A stretch of DNA of 64,000 bases from Nocardiopsis sp. CC223A (GTDB lineage Bacteria; Actinomycetota; Actinomycetes; Streptosporangiales; Streptosporangiaceae). Of the stretch, positions 54,221 to 63,116 are shown piece by piece. Every line of letters begins with the position of its first letter. Position 1 is the first letter of the stretch. The notes under the pieces are model-generated. The model saw nothing but the letters and a program-made list of their open reading frames with translations. It made no database searches and was not told the DNA's origin. The translations under genes and the position numbers were made by a program. The stretch lies in the NCBI RefSeq assembly GCF_030766825.1, contig NZ_JASFDV010000018.1, positions 1-64,000 on the forward strand. Reading direction: 5' to 3'.

Positions 54221-55114
54221 TCAGGCCGACACGTGTGACAGAGCGCTCGGATGGCGGCGCAGGAAGCCCTCGATCGACCGGGCCGGGTGCCCGGTCAGAT
54301 CCGGCACCGCCGACGACACCACGTCCAGTTCCCCGGCGGCGATCGCCTCGTAGGAGGAGACCCACCCCGCCACCTCCCAGTCGGGCGCGCCGGTGGCCTT
54401 GCGGGACAGCAGCGCCTCCTCCCGGGTCTCGGGCACGTACCGGATGGTCCGGCCGGTCAGTGTGCTCAAGCGGTCCACGGTGGCCCCCAGCGACAGGGCC
54501 TCCGGGCCGGTCAGGTCGTAGGTCGCGTTCTCGGCGGCCGCGGCGGCCACCGGGTCGGTCAGCACCGCCGCCGCCACGTCCGCGATGTCGTCGCGGGCCA
54601 CCCAGGCCACCCGCCCGTCCCCGGCCGGGCCGCGCACCACGCCGTCGTCGTCCACCCAGTGCGGCAGCAGGTCCAGGTAGAGGGTGGGTCTCAGGAACGT
54701 GTACGCCACCCCGGTCGACCGGATGTGCGCCTCGGTGAAGAAGTGCGTCCGCGCGAACGTGAACGTCGCGGCGGGCCCGGCACGCAGGAACGACAGGTAG
54801 ACGATGCGCGAGACCCCCGCCTCGACCGCCGCGTCCACCGCGCTCAGGTGCACGTCGATCCGGTCCTCCGACTCCGTCGCCGAGACCAGGAACAGCGTGT
54901 CCACCCCCCGGCAGGCCCGCTCGAACCCACCGGTGTCCTCATAGGCCGCCATGGCCGCGCTGCTGTCGGGATATTCGGGTGCGCGGTTGATGTCGCGCAC
55001 GATGAGTCGCTGTGCCCGCCCCATCCGTGCGATGCGGGCGGCCACCCGCCCGCCCACCGCCCCGGTGGCCCCGGTCACCCCTATGGTGTGGTTTGTCATG
55101 TGATCGTCGCCCAT
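54221..55114 (-). CDS. NmrA/SDR-family NAD(P)-binding protein
   Basis: A 297-residue atypical short-chain dehydrogenase. The nucleotide-binding loop is TIGVTGATGAVGGRVAARIARMG (about residues 9-31). VDTLFLVSATESEDR and VSRIVYLSFLRAGP follow the NmrA/QOR2-like pattern, and the catalytic Tyr-x3-Lys is absent, so a redox-sensing or quinone-reducing role is likely. The ATG giving MGDDHMTNHT is chosen over an ATG 15 nt downstream. It lies 68 bp after the DUF418 gene on the same strand and may be co-transcribed. Confidence 0.85.
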   Translation of the reverse strand: MGDDHMTNHTIGVTGATGAVGGRVAARIARMGRAQRLIVRDINRAPEYPDSSAAMAAYEDTGGFERACRGVDTLFLVSATESEDRIDVHLSAVDAAVEAGVSRIVYLSFLRAGPAATFTFARTHFFTEAHIRSTGVAYTFLRPTLYLDLLPHWVDDDGVVRGPAGDGRVAWVARDDIADVAAAVLTDPVAAAAAENATYDLTGPEALSLGATVDRLSTLTGRTIRYVPETREEALLSRKATGAPDWEVAGWVSSYEAIAAGELDVVSSAVPDLTGHPARSIEGFLRRHPSALSHVSA

Positions 55115-55182
55115 GACACCCCATCCTGAACGACGAGTGCGCGCCGGGCACTCACCGGCGCGCACGTTTTTGCGCGCCCGGA

Positions 55183-56466
55183 TCAGGGAGTGGTGCGCTC
55201 TTGGTCCGCGACCTCGGGCGGTCTCCCCGGAGCCTGCACCGCTTCCCGGGTGGTGCGCCGGTAGGAGAGCCTGCGCAGCAGCACCTCGGCGGGTCCCCGC
55301 CTGCCCGCCCGTTCCATCAGGTAGGCGGCCACCACCGTGACCAGCCATACCCCGATCGCGTACAGGAACATCGTCCACGAGGTCAGGAACGCGCCCAGGC
55401 CCAGACCCCAGGCGGCCAGCACGGGGGCGCACAGCACCGACTGCGCCAGGTACGACGACAGCGACCGCTTACCGGTGGCGGTGACCGCGGTCAGCACGAC
55501 ACCGGGTTCGCGCCCGCGCCGCTGGAGGGCGTGCGCGACCAGGGTGATGAGCGCGACGTAGCCCAGACCGCCGAACAGCCCGGCGAACATGTGCGGCACC
55601 GCCAGCATGGAGCCCTGCGCCGCGGTCACCTCCCAGACGCCCACCTGCGCGAGCGCGTCGGGCAGGGCGCCCAGCCAGGCGATCGGGATGCCCAGCCCGG
55701 CGGTCCACCGCAGCAGGGTCAGGTGGCGGCCCGGCTCCTCCAGCACCCGGCGGCGCGCCGCCCAGAACGCCAACAGGATCATGGTCGGCACCACCAGGCC
55801 CAACAGGCCCTGCATGACGCTGATCAGCGGCCACACGATGACGCGCCCCAGCGCGGCGGCGAGGATCGAGGACTCCCCGGCGCTGTCGGCCATCCCGTCC
55901 ATCCCGCCGGCCGCGGCGCTCTCGCCCCCGGGCGCCAAGGCGATGCCCACGATGCTGAACGCGGTCAGCAGGCCGAGCAGGCCGATGAACACCCCGGCCC
56001 ACACCAGCAGGGTGGTGTCCCTGCGGCGCAGGAACAGCCAGGCCAGGAGCAGCCCGGCCAGGCCGTAGGCGCCCAGCACGTCGCCGAACCACAGCAGCAG
56101 GGCGTGGAAGAAGCCGAACACCAGGAGCCACAGGTTGCGCCGCCGCAGCAGGGCGTTCACATCGGCGGGGGAGGCTCCGGCGGCCTCCTGGCGCATCGCC
56201 AGCTGCACCATGCCGTAGCCGAACAGGAAGGCGAACATCGGATAGCTGCGGCCGTCCACCACCACGATGGTGAAGAACTGTACGACCGCGTCGGCCGCAC
56301 CCTGGGGCTCGGGGTGCGCGTTCAGCCCACCCATGGGGACCGCCCAGAGGTACCAGACGCTGTTGGCCAAGGCGATGAACAGGAGCATGAAGCCGCGGGC
56401 CAGGTCGGGGGCGAGCGCTCGCTCGCCTGCTCCGACCGGACCTCGCGCGGCGGTGTGCCCAGACAT
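55183..56466 (-). CDS. DUF418-domain membrane protein
   Basis: A 427-residue polytopic protein of the DUF418/YeiB family, function unknown. About ten hydrophobic helices are visible; family blocks include ALAPDLARGFMLLFIALAN at the N-terminus, SYPMFAFLFGYGMVQLAMRQ, and the C-terminal DUF418 region TGKRSLSSYLAQSVLCAPVLA. It may transport or modify an unknown metabolite. The ribosome site is part of a strong inverted repeat immediately upstream, described separately. The NmrA-like gene follows on the same strand. Confidence 0.88.
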   Translation of the reverse strand: MSGHTAARGPVGAGERALAPDLARGFMLLFIALANSVWYLWAVPMGGLNAHPEPQGAADAVVQFFTIVVVDGRSYPMFAFLFGYGMVQLAMRQEAAGASPADVNALLRRRNLWLLVFGFFHALLLWFGDVLGAYGLAGLLLAWLFLRRRDTTLLVWAGVFIGLLGLLTAFSIVGIALAPGGESAAAGGMDGMADSAGESSILAAALGRVIVWPLISVMQGLLGLVVPTMILLAFWAARRRVLEEPGRHLTLLRWTAGLGIPIAWLGALPDALAQVGVWEVTAAQGSMLAVPHMFAGLFGGLGYVALITLVAHALQRRGREPGVVLTAVTATGKRSLSSYLAQSVLCAPVLAAWGLGLGAFLTSWTMFLYAIGVWLVTVVAAYLMERAGRRGPAEVLLRRLSYRRTTREAVQAPGRPPEVADQERTTP

Positions 56467-56472
56467 GAGGAA

Positions 56473-56518
56473 GCCCCTCCGGTCGCGATATATCTCTTAT
56501 CGATTCAACCGGAGGGGC
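56473..56518 (-). promoter_or_regulatory. Nested inverted repeat sequestering the DUF418 ribosome-binding site
   Basis: Outer arms GCCCCTCCGGT / ACCGGAGGGGC (11 bp, perfect) enclose CGATA / TATCG. On the minus strand the distal arm contains GGAGGGG, the only ribosome site, 8 nt before the ATG. The inner CGATATATC...TATCG is also a plausible DNA operator of PadR/GntR type. Confidence 0.6.
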
Positions 56519-56584
56519 AACTCGGGCACAATGCACTTTCGATGTATGAACGCCCCTGAAATCCCCCCTAGGGGAGAATCCGTG

Positions 56585-57667
56585 TCAGCGCGCGCGGCGG
56601 GTGGCCACCGACACCAGCGTGCGCAGCGGCTCCCGCGCGCAGGCGTCCAGCTCCGGGCTCTCCAGCGCGGCCAGCGCCTCCCCGGCGTAGCGCTCGATGA
56701 GCTCCTCGCAGGCGGCCAGCGCCCCGGACGATTCGATCAACCCGCACATCCACTCCACGGACTCCACCGACAGGTCCGCCGCCCCCAGCAGGGCGGAGAA
56801 CCGCGCGCCGTCGGCCGCGCCGGCGCGGGCCAGGGTCTCGGCGACCACCAGGGTCCGCTTGCCCTCGCGCAGGTCGTCCCCGGCCGGCTTGCCCGTGGTC
56901 GAGGGGTCGCCGAACACCCCCAGCACGTCGTCGCGCAGTTGGAAGGCCACGCCCAGCGGCAGGCCGTACGCGGTGTACACGCCCTCCAGCTCCGGCAGCC
57001 GCCCGGCCAGCGCGGCGCCCAGGTGCAGCGGGCGCTCGATGGTGTACTTGGCGGACTTGTAACGCATGACCCGCAGCGCCGCCTCGCGGGTGCCGGTGCC
57101 GCGCACCTGCTCCAGGGTGTCCAGGTACTGCCCGGCCATCACCTCGGTGCGCATCGCGTCGAAGGGCCGGCGGCCCAGCGCCAGGGTGTCCTGGCCGAAC
57201 CCGCTGGCCTGGTACATCTCGTCGGACCAGGCCAGGCACAGGTCGCCGATCAAGATGGCGGCGCCCCGACCGAAGCCCTCGCCGTCGCCGCTCCAGCCGT
57301 GGTCGGCGTGCAGCCCGGCCAGCCGCTTGTGGGTGGCGGGCAGGCCGCGCCGGGTGTCGCTGTTGTCGATGACGTCGTCGTGGATGAGCGCGCACGCCTG
57401 GAGGAACTCCAGCGCCGCCGCGGCCCGCACGATCCGCTCGTCGTCCGCCGCGCCCCCGGCGCCGCGCCAGCCCCAGTAACAGAAGGTGGGCCGCAGGCGC
57501 TTGCCGCCGGCGAGCATGGCCTCCAGCGCGTCCATGGCCGGGGCCAGCTCCTCCCCGATCTCCAGCAGAGCGGTCCGGTGGTCGGCACAGAACGCGGCCA
57601 GTTCCCGGTCCGTGTCGGCGCGGATCACGGAGACGGGAGAGACGGGTGAGGAAATGGAAGCGGCCAT
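56585..57667 (-). CDS. Polyprenyl synthetase (isoprenyl diphosphate synthase)
   Basis: Chain-elongating prenyltransferase of 360 residues making a polyprenyl diphosphate, possibly the menaquinone tail or a geranylgeranyl product. First aspartate-rich motif IHDDVIDNSDTRRG at about residue 100; second QLRDDVLGVFGD at about 235, followed by the usual GKPAGDDLREGKRTLV. KRLRPTFCYWGW is the substrate-side GKRLRP motif. The ATG 57667 is preceded by TAGTGT at a leaderless distance; a GTG 9 nt upstream is possible. Chain length is not readable with confidence. Confidence 0.9.
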   Translation of the reverse strand: MAASISSPVSPVSVIRADTDRELAAFCADHRTALLEIGEELAPAMDALEAMLAGGKRLRPTFCYWGWRGAGGAADDERIVRAAAALEFLQACALIHDDVIDNSDTRRGLPATHKRLAGLHADHGWSGDGEGFGRGAAILIGDLCLAWSDEMYQASGFGQDTLALGRRPFDAMRTEVMAGQYLDTLEQVRGTGTREAALRVMRYKSAKYTIERPLHLGAALAGRLPELEGVYTAYGLPLGVAFQLRDDVLGVFGDPSTTGKPAGDDLREGKRTLVVAETLARAGAADGARFSALLGAADLSVESVEWMCGLIESSGALAACEELIERYAGEALAALESPELDACAREPLRTLVSVATRRAR

Positions 57668-57677
57668 GAACAGCACA

Positions 57678-58478
57678 CTAGCGGCTCACCTCGGGGTTCC
57701 CGCCCCGATCCCGTACATCGGAGCCCTTCCACAGGGCGACCAGGACGAACGACACCGTCACCAGCAGCGCCCAGGCGCCCAGCTTGGCCGGGTGGACCAG
57801 CGCCCACACATCCGCCTGGTGGGGGTAGCGCCAGGCGTCGAGCAGCGTCGCGATGTTCTCCGCCACCCACAGGAACACGCCGATCAGCAGGAACGACAGC
57901 GACAACGGCATGTGCGGGCGCTGCGGCCCCACGGTGAAGTACACCCGTGTCCGCCAGGTCACCGCGATCAGCAGCACCGCCAGCGGCACCCGCAGGTCCG
58001 GCAGCCAGTGGTGGGTGAGGAAGTTCGCGTAGATCGCGACGGCCACCGCCGTCACGGCCCAGGGCCGGTAGTTCTCCAGCCCCAGGTCCAGCAGCCGCCA
58101 GGCGCGCACGATGTAGGAGCCCACCGCCGCGTACATGAACCCGCTGTACAGCGGCACCCCCCACACCACCGTCCACGCCTGCTCGGGGTAGGACCACGAC
58201 CCCATGTGCACCTTGAACAGCTCGAACGCCAGCCCCACCACGTGGAAGCCCGCGATCGCGGCGATCTCCCGGCCGCTCTCCAGCCGCAGCGCCCAGAACA
58301 GCGCGGTGAGCCCCACCGCGTAGACCAGCAGCGCGTCGTAGCGGGGGATCGGCAGCGGAACGGCCGCGGACAGCGCGAAACCCGCGAACATGCACACCGC
58401 GAACGCGCAGGCGCGGGCCTGGAGCACGCCGAAGCGGATCAGTTGGGCCAGTGGGAAGGGAAGGAAGGAAAGTGTCAC
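57678..58478 (-). CDS. DUF817 integral membrane protein (YoaT family)
   Basis: A 266-residue protein with about eight transmembrane helices, function unknown. Family landmarks: LQARACAFAVCMFAGFALS, IPRYDALLVYAVG, GFHVVGLAFELFKVHMGSWSYPE, and GVPLYSGFMYAAVGSYIVRAWRL. A GTG at 58478 gives the usual length for the family; in-frame ATG 58571 would add a 31-residue non-hydrophobic extension. Neither has a strong ribosome site. It is divergent from metF and lies 10 bp before the polyprenyl synthase gene on the same strand. Confidence 0.82.
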   Translation of the reverse strand: MTLSFLPFPLAQLIRFGVLQARACAFAVCMFAGFALSAAVPLPIPRYDALLVYAVGLTALFWALRLESGREIAAIAGFHVVGLAFELFKVHMGSWSYPEQAWTVVWGVPLYSGFMYAAVGSYIVRAWRLLDLGLENYRPWAVTAVAVAIYANFLTHHWLPDLRVPLAVLLIAVTWRTRVYFTVGPQRPHMPLSLSFLLIGVFLWVAENIATLLDAWRYPHQADVWALVHPAKLGAWALLVTVSFVLVALWKGSDVRDRGGNPEVSR

Positions 58479-58603
58479 ACGGGGTGGATGCCCGGACGGC
58501 GGCGACCGGTTCACCCCGGACACGGGTGTGATCCTCTCGCCGGATCTCACACCGTGGGACGTGTCTTCCATCCGACGGAGGGGGCTTGCATAAGGTGGTG
58601 GGC

Positions 58604-59536
58604 ATGCTGGCAGCACCGACGCGCCCCGTGGCGCCACGAACCCCCGCCCCCCGAGCGAGGCACCTGCGTGACCTGCTCCACACGGGCGAGCCGATGTTCT
58701 CCTTCGAGTTCTTCCCGCCCCGTACCCCCGCGGCCCAGGAGAAGCTCTGGCTGGCCATCCGCCAGCTTGAGGCCCTGGGCCCCGACTTCGTCTCGGTCAC
58801 CTACGGCGCGGGCGGCAGCACCCGCGGGATGACGGTGGAGACCACCGAGCGCATCGCCGCCGACACCACGCTGCTCCCGGTCGCCCACATGACCCTGGTC
58901 GACCACTCCGTCGCCGAGCTGCGCCACCTCATCGGCCGCCTGGCCGACGCCGGGGTGTCCAACATGCTCGCGGTGCGCGGCGACCCGCCCGGCGACCCCT
59001 CCGGCCCCTGGACCAGCCACCCCGAGGGCCTGACCTACTCCGAGGAACTGGTCCGGCTCATCAAGGAGAGCGGCGACTTCTGCGTGGGCGTGGCGGCGTT
59101 CCCGTACAAGCACCCGCGCTCGGCCGACGTGGAGACCGACACCGACCACTTCGTGCGCAAGTGCGAGGCGGGCGCCGACTACGCCATCACACAGATGTTC
59201 TTCGACCCGGAGGACTACCTGCGCCTGCGCGACCGGGCGGCGGCCCGCGGCTGCGACATCCCGATCATCCCCGAGGTGTTCCCGGTGGTGCGCACCTCGT
59301 TCATCCCGCGCTCGGAGAAGCTCTCCGGCGCCCCCTTCCCGGCCGACCTGGCCGAGAAGTTCGCCTCCTACGGCGACGACGCCGCGGCGGTGCGCGCGTT
59401 CGGGATCGAGTACGCCAAGAAGATGTGCGAGCGGCTGCTGGACGAGGGCGCGCCCGGTATCCACTTCATCACCTCGAACCAGTCCACCGCCACCAGGGAG
59501 ATCTACCGGGATGTGTCGGGGCGGCTGAGCCGATGA
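58604..59536 (+). CDS. metF: Methylenetetrahydrofolate reductase
   Basis: FAD enzyme reducing 5,10-methylene- to 5-methyltetrahydrofolate for methionine synthesis; 310 residues. Motifs: [73 protein letters not shown] and the C-terminal [18 protein letters not shown] chose ATG 58604, 7 nt after a TAAGGT box, so the mRNA is probably leaderless; TTG and GTG codons 6-18 nt upstream are alternatives. The 3' end overlaps the convergent GNAT gene by 68 bp. Confidence 0.94.
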   Translation: MLAAPTRPVAPRTPAPRARHLRDLLHTGEPMFSFEFFPPRTPAAQEKLWLAIRQLEALGPDFVSVTYGAGGSTRGMTVETTERIAADTTLLPVAHMTLVDHSVAELRHLIGRLADAGVSNMLAVRGDPPGDPSGPWTSHPEGLTYSEELVRLIKESGDFCVGVAAFPYKHPRSADVETDTDHFVRKCEAGADYAITQMFFDPEDYLRLRDRAAARGCDIPIIPEVFPVVRTSFIPRSEKLSGAPFPADLAEKFASYGDDAAAVRAFGIEYAKKMCERLLDEGAPGIHFITSNQSTATREIYRDVSGRLSR

Positions 59537-60083
59537 GCGGTAGCGGCGCCGCCATGATCGAGAAGGGACGGTCGGGGCTGCCGGGGAACGAGAAGTCCTC
59601 CAGCACCTCGACGAACCCGCAGGAACGGTAGAGGTGGCGCGCCGCCGTGGGCCCGGTCCGGGTGGACAGCACCGCGGTGCGTTCGGGCCGTCCCTCGCAC
59701 AGTGCGTGCAGGACGGCCCGGCCGATGCCGCGGTTCTGTGCTTCGGGGCGGACGTGCACCTCGGCGATCTCGAAGGGGTCGGCCAGCCATCGGCGCACCC
59801 CGGCCCGGCCGTCCGCGGCGCGCATCCCGGCGGCGACGGTGTCGTGCCACCACTGGCCGCGCACGCCGTGGAAGGCGTAGGCGAAGCCGACCGGGCGGTC
59901 GTCCAGCAGCGCGATGATCGACCGGAAGCCCGGGTAGCGGGTGTGGGTGTTCATGACCGAGGCCCGTCCCGGCAGTTGCTCGGGCGGGGGGTCCATGGCC
60001 GCCTCGTACACCTGGAGCAGGGCGGGAACGGCGTGCGCGAAGGCGGCGGGGGCCAGCTCGCGCAGCTCGACATCGGCTACCAC
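59469..60083 (-). CDS. GNAT-family N-acetyltransferase
   Basis: A 204-residue acetyl-CoA-dependent acyltransferase. Motif A is [24 protein letters not shown] (Q/R-x-x-G-x-G/A), followed by [24 protein letters not shown], the motif B segment. The N-terminus begins [26 protein letters not shown]. The protein extends past the usual domain with about 30 residues ([20 protein letters not shown]), and this extension is encoded in the overlap with the end of metF, so it may be a recent 3' readthrough. Substrate unknown. Confidence 0.82.
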   Translation of the reverse strand: MVADVELRELAPAAFAHAVPALLQVYEAAMDPPPEQLPGRASVMNTHTRYPGFRSIIALLDDRPVGFAYAFHGVRGQWWHDTVAAGMRAADGRAGVRRWLADPFEIAEVHVRPEAQNRGIGRAVLHALCEGRPERTAVLSTRTGPTAARHLYRSCGFVEVLEDFSFPGSPDRPFSIMAAPLPLIGSAAPTHPGRSPWWRWTGSR

Positions 60084-60350
60084 GGCTTCACCCTAGTCTC
60101 CGAGCGGCCCCGCGTGCCGGGGTTCGGCGCGGCCGGTTCCGGCATCGGACACGGTCGGAGGGCGTCGGCGTGTCCGCCCCGGGGTCCTTGACGGGCCGCC
60201 GGGGTTGGGGTTGACTGAGCCGTGTCGAACGCCAGTTCGATCAGAGCCGCCGGGGAGACCCGGTGGCGGCGGCGCGGCCGGATCGGGGAGGGGAAGCCCC
60301 GTGTCCGTCCGCGCCGTTCGTCGTTCCGGGGCCGGGCCCCGGGAAAGACG
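60084..60350. other. Short non-coding region between the GNAT gene and bldD
   Basis: Together with the following hairpin this is a 339-bp gap. It should hold the GNAT promoter on the minus strand. A perfect TCGAACG-CCAG-TTCGAT-like partial palindrome occurs near 60225-60242; nothing else was recognised. Confidence 0.35.
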
Positions 60351-60390
60351 AGGACCGGCCCGCCCCCGGTGACGGGGGCGGGCCGGTCCT
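60351..60390 (-). terminator. Terminator hairpin after bldD
   Basis: Perfect 17-bp stem AGGACCGGCCCGCCCCC / GGGGGCGGGCCGGTCCT with a 6-nt loop, 33 bp after the bldD stop on its downstream side; no long T-run. Confidence 0.75.
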
Positions 60391-60422
60391 GCGACGAGCC
60401 GGTGCGATCCGTGTCGGAACGG

Positions 60423-60917
60423 TCAGAAGGAGTCGACGGCGCGACGGGCCTCCGGGTCGAGGATGCCCCAGTTGATGAGCTCCTCGGTCAGGTCGCCGGG
60501 CGACTTGTCGTAGATGACGGCGAGCGAGCGCAGGTCCTCGTGGCGGATGGACAGCACGCGACCGTTGTAGTCACCGCGCTGGCTCTGGATGGTGGCCACG
60601 TAGCGGGACAGCGGGCCGGCCTTCTCCTGCGGCAGCTGCTGCATGCGCTCCAGGTCGATGACCAGCTTGGGTGTCGGACCCAGGGGCGTGGGCGCGGCGC
60701 CGCCGGGCAGCAGCTCCGACATCGGCACCCCGTAGAAGTCGGCCAGCTCGGCCAGCTTCTGCACGGTGACGGCGCGGTCGCCGCGCTCGTAGGAGCCCAC
60801 CACGACGGCCTTCCAGCGTCCGTGGGACTTCTCCTCCACTCCGTGAAGGGACAGGCCCTGCTGGGTGCGGATGGCACGCAGTCGCGCGCCGAGGGACTTG
60901 GCGTATTCGGATGGCAT
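60423..60917 (-). CDS. bldD: BldD, c-di-GMP-responsive developmental regulator
   Basis: Master repressor of sporulation genes in filamentous actinomycetes; 164 residues. The N-terminal XRE-type HTH reads AKSLGARLRAIRTQQGLSLHGVEEKS and KAVVVGSYERGDRAVTVQKLAELADF. The C-terminal c-di-GMP signature is exact: Arg114-Gly-Asp116, eight residues, then Arg125-x-x-Asp128 (RGDYNGRVLSIRHED). With these four residues it should dimerise around a c-di-GMP tetramer. Its promoter has a possible BldD site over the -10, suggesting autorepression as known in Streptomyces. It is divergent from pyrR. Confidence 0.97.
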   Translation of the reverse strand: MPSEYAKSLGARLRAIRTQQGLSLHGVEEKSHGRWKAVVVGSYERGDRAVTVQKLAELADFYGVPMSELLPGGAAPTPLGPTPKLVIDLERMQQLPQEKAGPLSRYVATIQSQRGDYNGRVLSIRHEDLRSLAVIYDKSPGDLTEELINWGILDPEARRAVDSF

Positions 60918-61026
60918 CTTCTTGTCGCTCCCGGCCGTGACAGTGGCTGGCGTGGTGGGGGAGGCGCCCGCGGGGCCCGACGGCGGCGCCGCCGGGGGTC
61001 ACGGGGTGCAACCCCACCCGGTAATG

Positions 61027-61068
61027 GTTACAGACAGTGACGGTAGGGGGGTCTGTCCCCCAGGTCAA
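61027..61068 (-). promoter_or_regulatory. bldD promoter with a BldD-box-like palindrome
   Basis: On the minus strand, -35 TTGACC (61068-61063) and -10 TACCGT (61045-61040) are 17 bp apart. GTTACAGACAGTGAC at 61027-61041 overlaps the -10 and matches 7 of 9 specified positions of the published BldD consensus (nTnACnCWGnGTnAn). GGGGG/CCCCC in the spacer forms a second inverted repeat. Confidence 0.6.
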
Positions 61069-61118
61069 GCCGTTGGTGTGAAACGCGACTAATCAGTGGC
61101 CAAACCGTGCGTAAGTGA

Positions 61119-62101
<983 letters not shown>

Positions 62102-62102
<1 letters not shown>

Positions 62103-63010
62103 TGCGCCACCTGCTCTCCACCGGGGACCTCACCCGCGACGAGGCCGTCCTCATCCTGGACACCGCCGCCGAGCTCGCCCAGGTCGGCGACCGCTCCGTC
62201 AAGAAGCTCCCCACCCTGCGCGGCCGTACCGTGGTCAACCTCTTCTACGAGGACTCCACCCGCACCCGCACCTCCTTCGAGATCGCGGCCAAACGCCTGT
62301 CGGCCGACGTCGTCAACTTCTCCGCCAAGGGCTCCAGCGTCTCCAAGGGCGAGAGCCTCAAGGACACCGCCCTCACCCTCCAGGCCATGGGGGCCGACGG
62401 CGTCGTCATCCGCCACAGCGCCTCCGGCGCCGCCCACCGCCTGGCGAACTGGGTGGACGGATCGGTCCTCAACGCGGGCGACGGCACCCACGAGCACCCC
62501 ACCCAGGCCCTGCTCGACGCCTACACCGTGCGCGCACGCCTGGGCCGCCTGGAGGGCCTGCGCGTCGCCATCGTCGGCGACATCCTGCACAGCCGGGTGG
62601 CCCGCTCCAACGTTCTGCTGCTCACCACCCTGGGCGCCCACGTCACACTGGTCGCCCCGCCCACGCTGCTGCCGGTCTCGGTGCACACCTGGCCCTGCGA
62701 GGTCTCCTACGACCTCGACGACGTCCTGCCCAAGTCCGACGTCGTCATGATGCTGCGGGTGCAGGCCGAGCGCATGCACGCCTCCTTCTTCCCCTCCGTG
62801 CGCGAGTACAGCCGCGGCTACGGGATCGACGGCGCCCGCCTGGCCCGCATGCCCGAGGACGCCATCGTCATGCACCCCGGCCCGATGGTCCGCGGCATGG
62901 AGATATCCGCCGAGGTCGCCGACTCCCCGCGCTGCACCGTCGTCGAACAGGTCGCCAACGGCGTCAGCCTGCGCATGGCCGTGCTCTACCTGCTGCTCGG
63001 CGGCTCCTGA
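62102..63010 (+). CDS. pyrB: Aspartate carbamoyltransferase catalytic subunit
   Basis: Forms carbamoyl aspartate, first committed step of pyrimidine synthesis; 302 residues. Carbamoyl-phosphate site STRTRTSFE at about residue 52, followed by [16 protein letters not shown] (the 80s loop), [13 protein letters not shown], and the C-terminal MLRVQAER and [11 protein letters not shown]. No regulatory subunit pyrI is present. The ATG overlaps the pyrR stop by one base, so translation is coupled; pyrC follows 106 bp downstream. Confidence 0.96.
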
Positions 63011-63116
63011 ACCACCCGGCGCGCCCGCACCGGCGCGCCCGGCGCGGCTCCCGGCGGACCACCGCCGCCCGCGCCCGCGCACTTGCCACCAACGACCACT
63101 GAGGAACGAAACCGCG

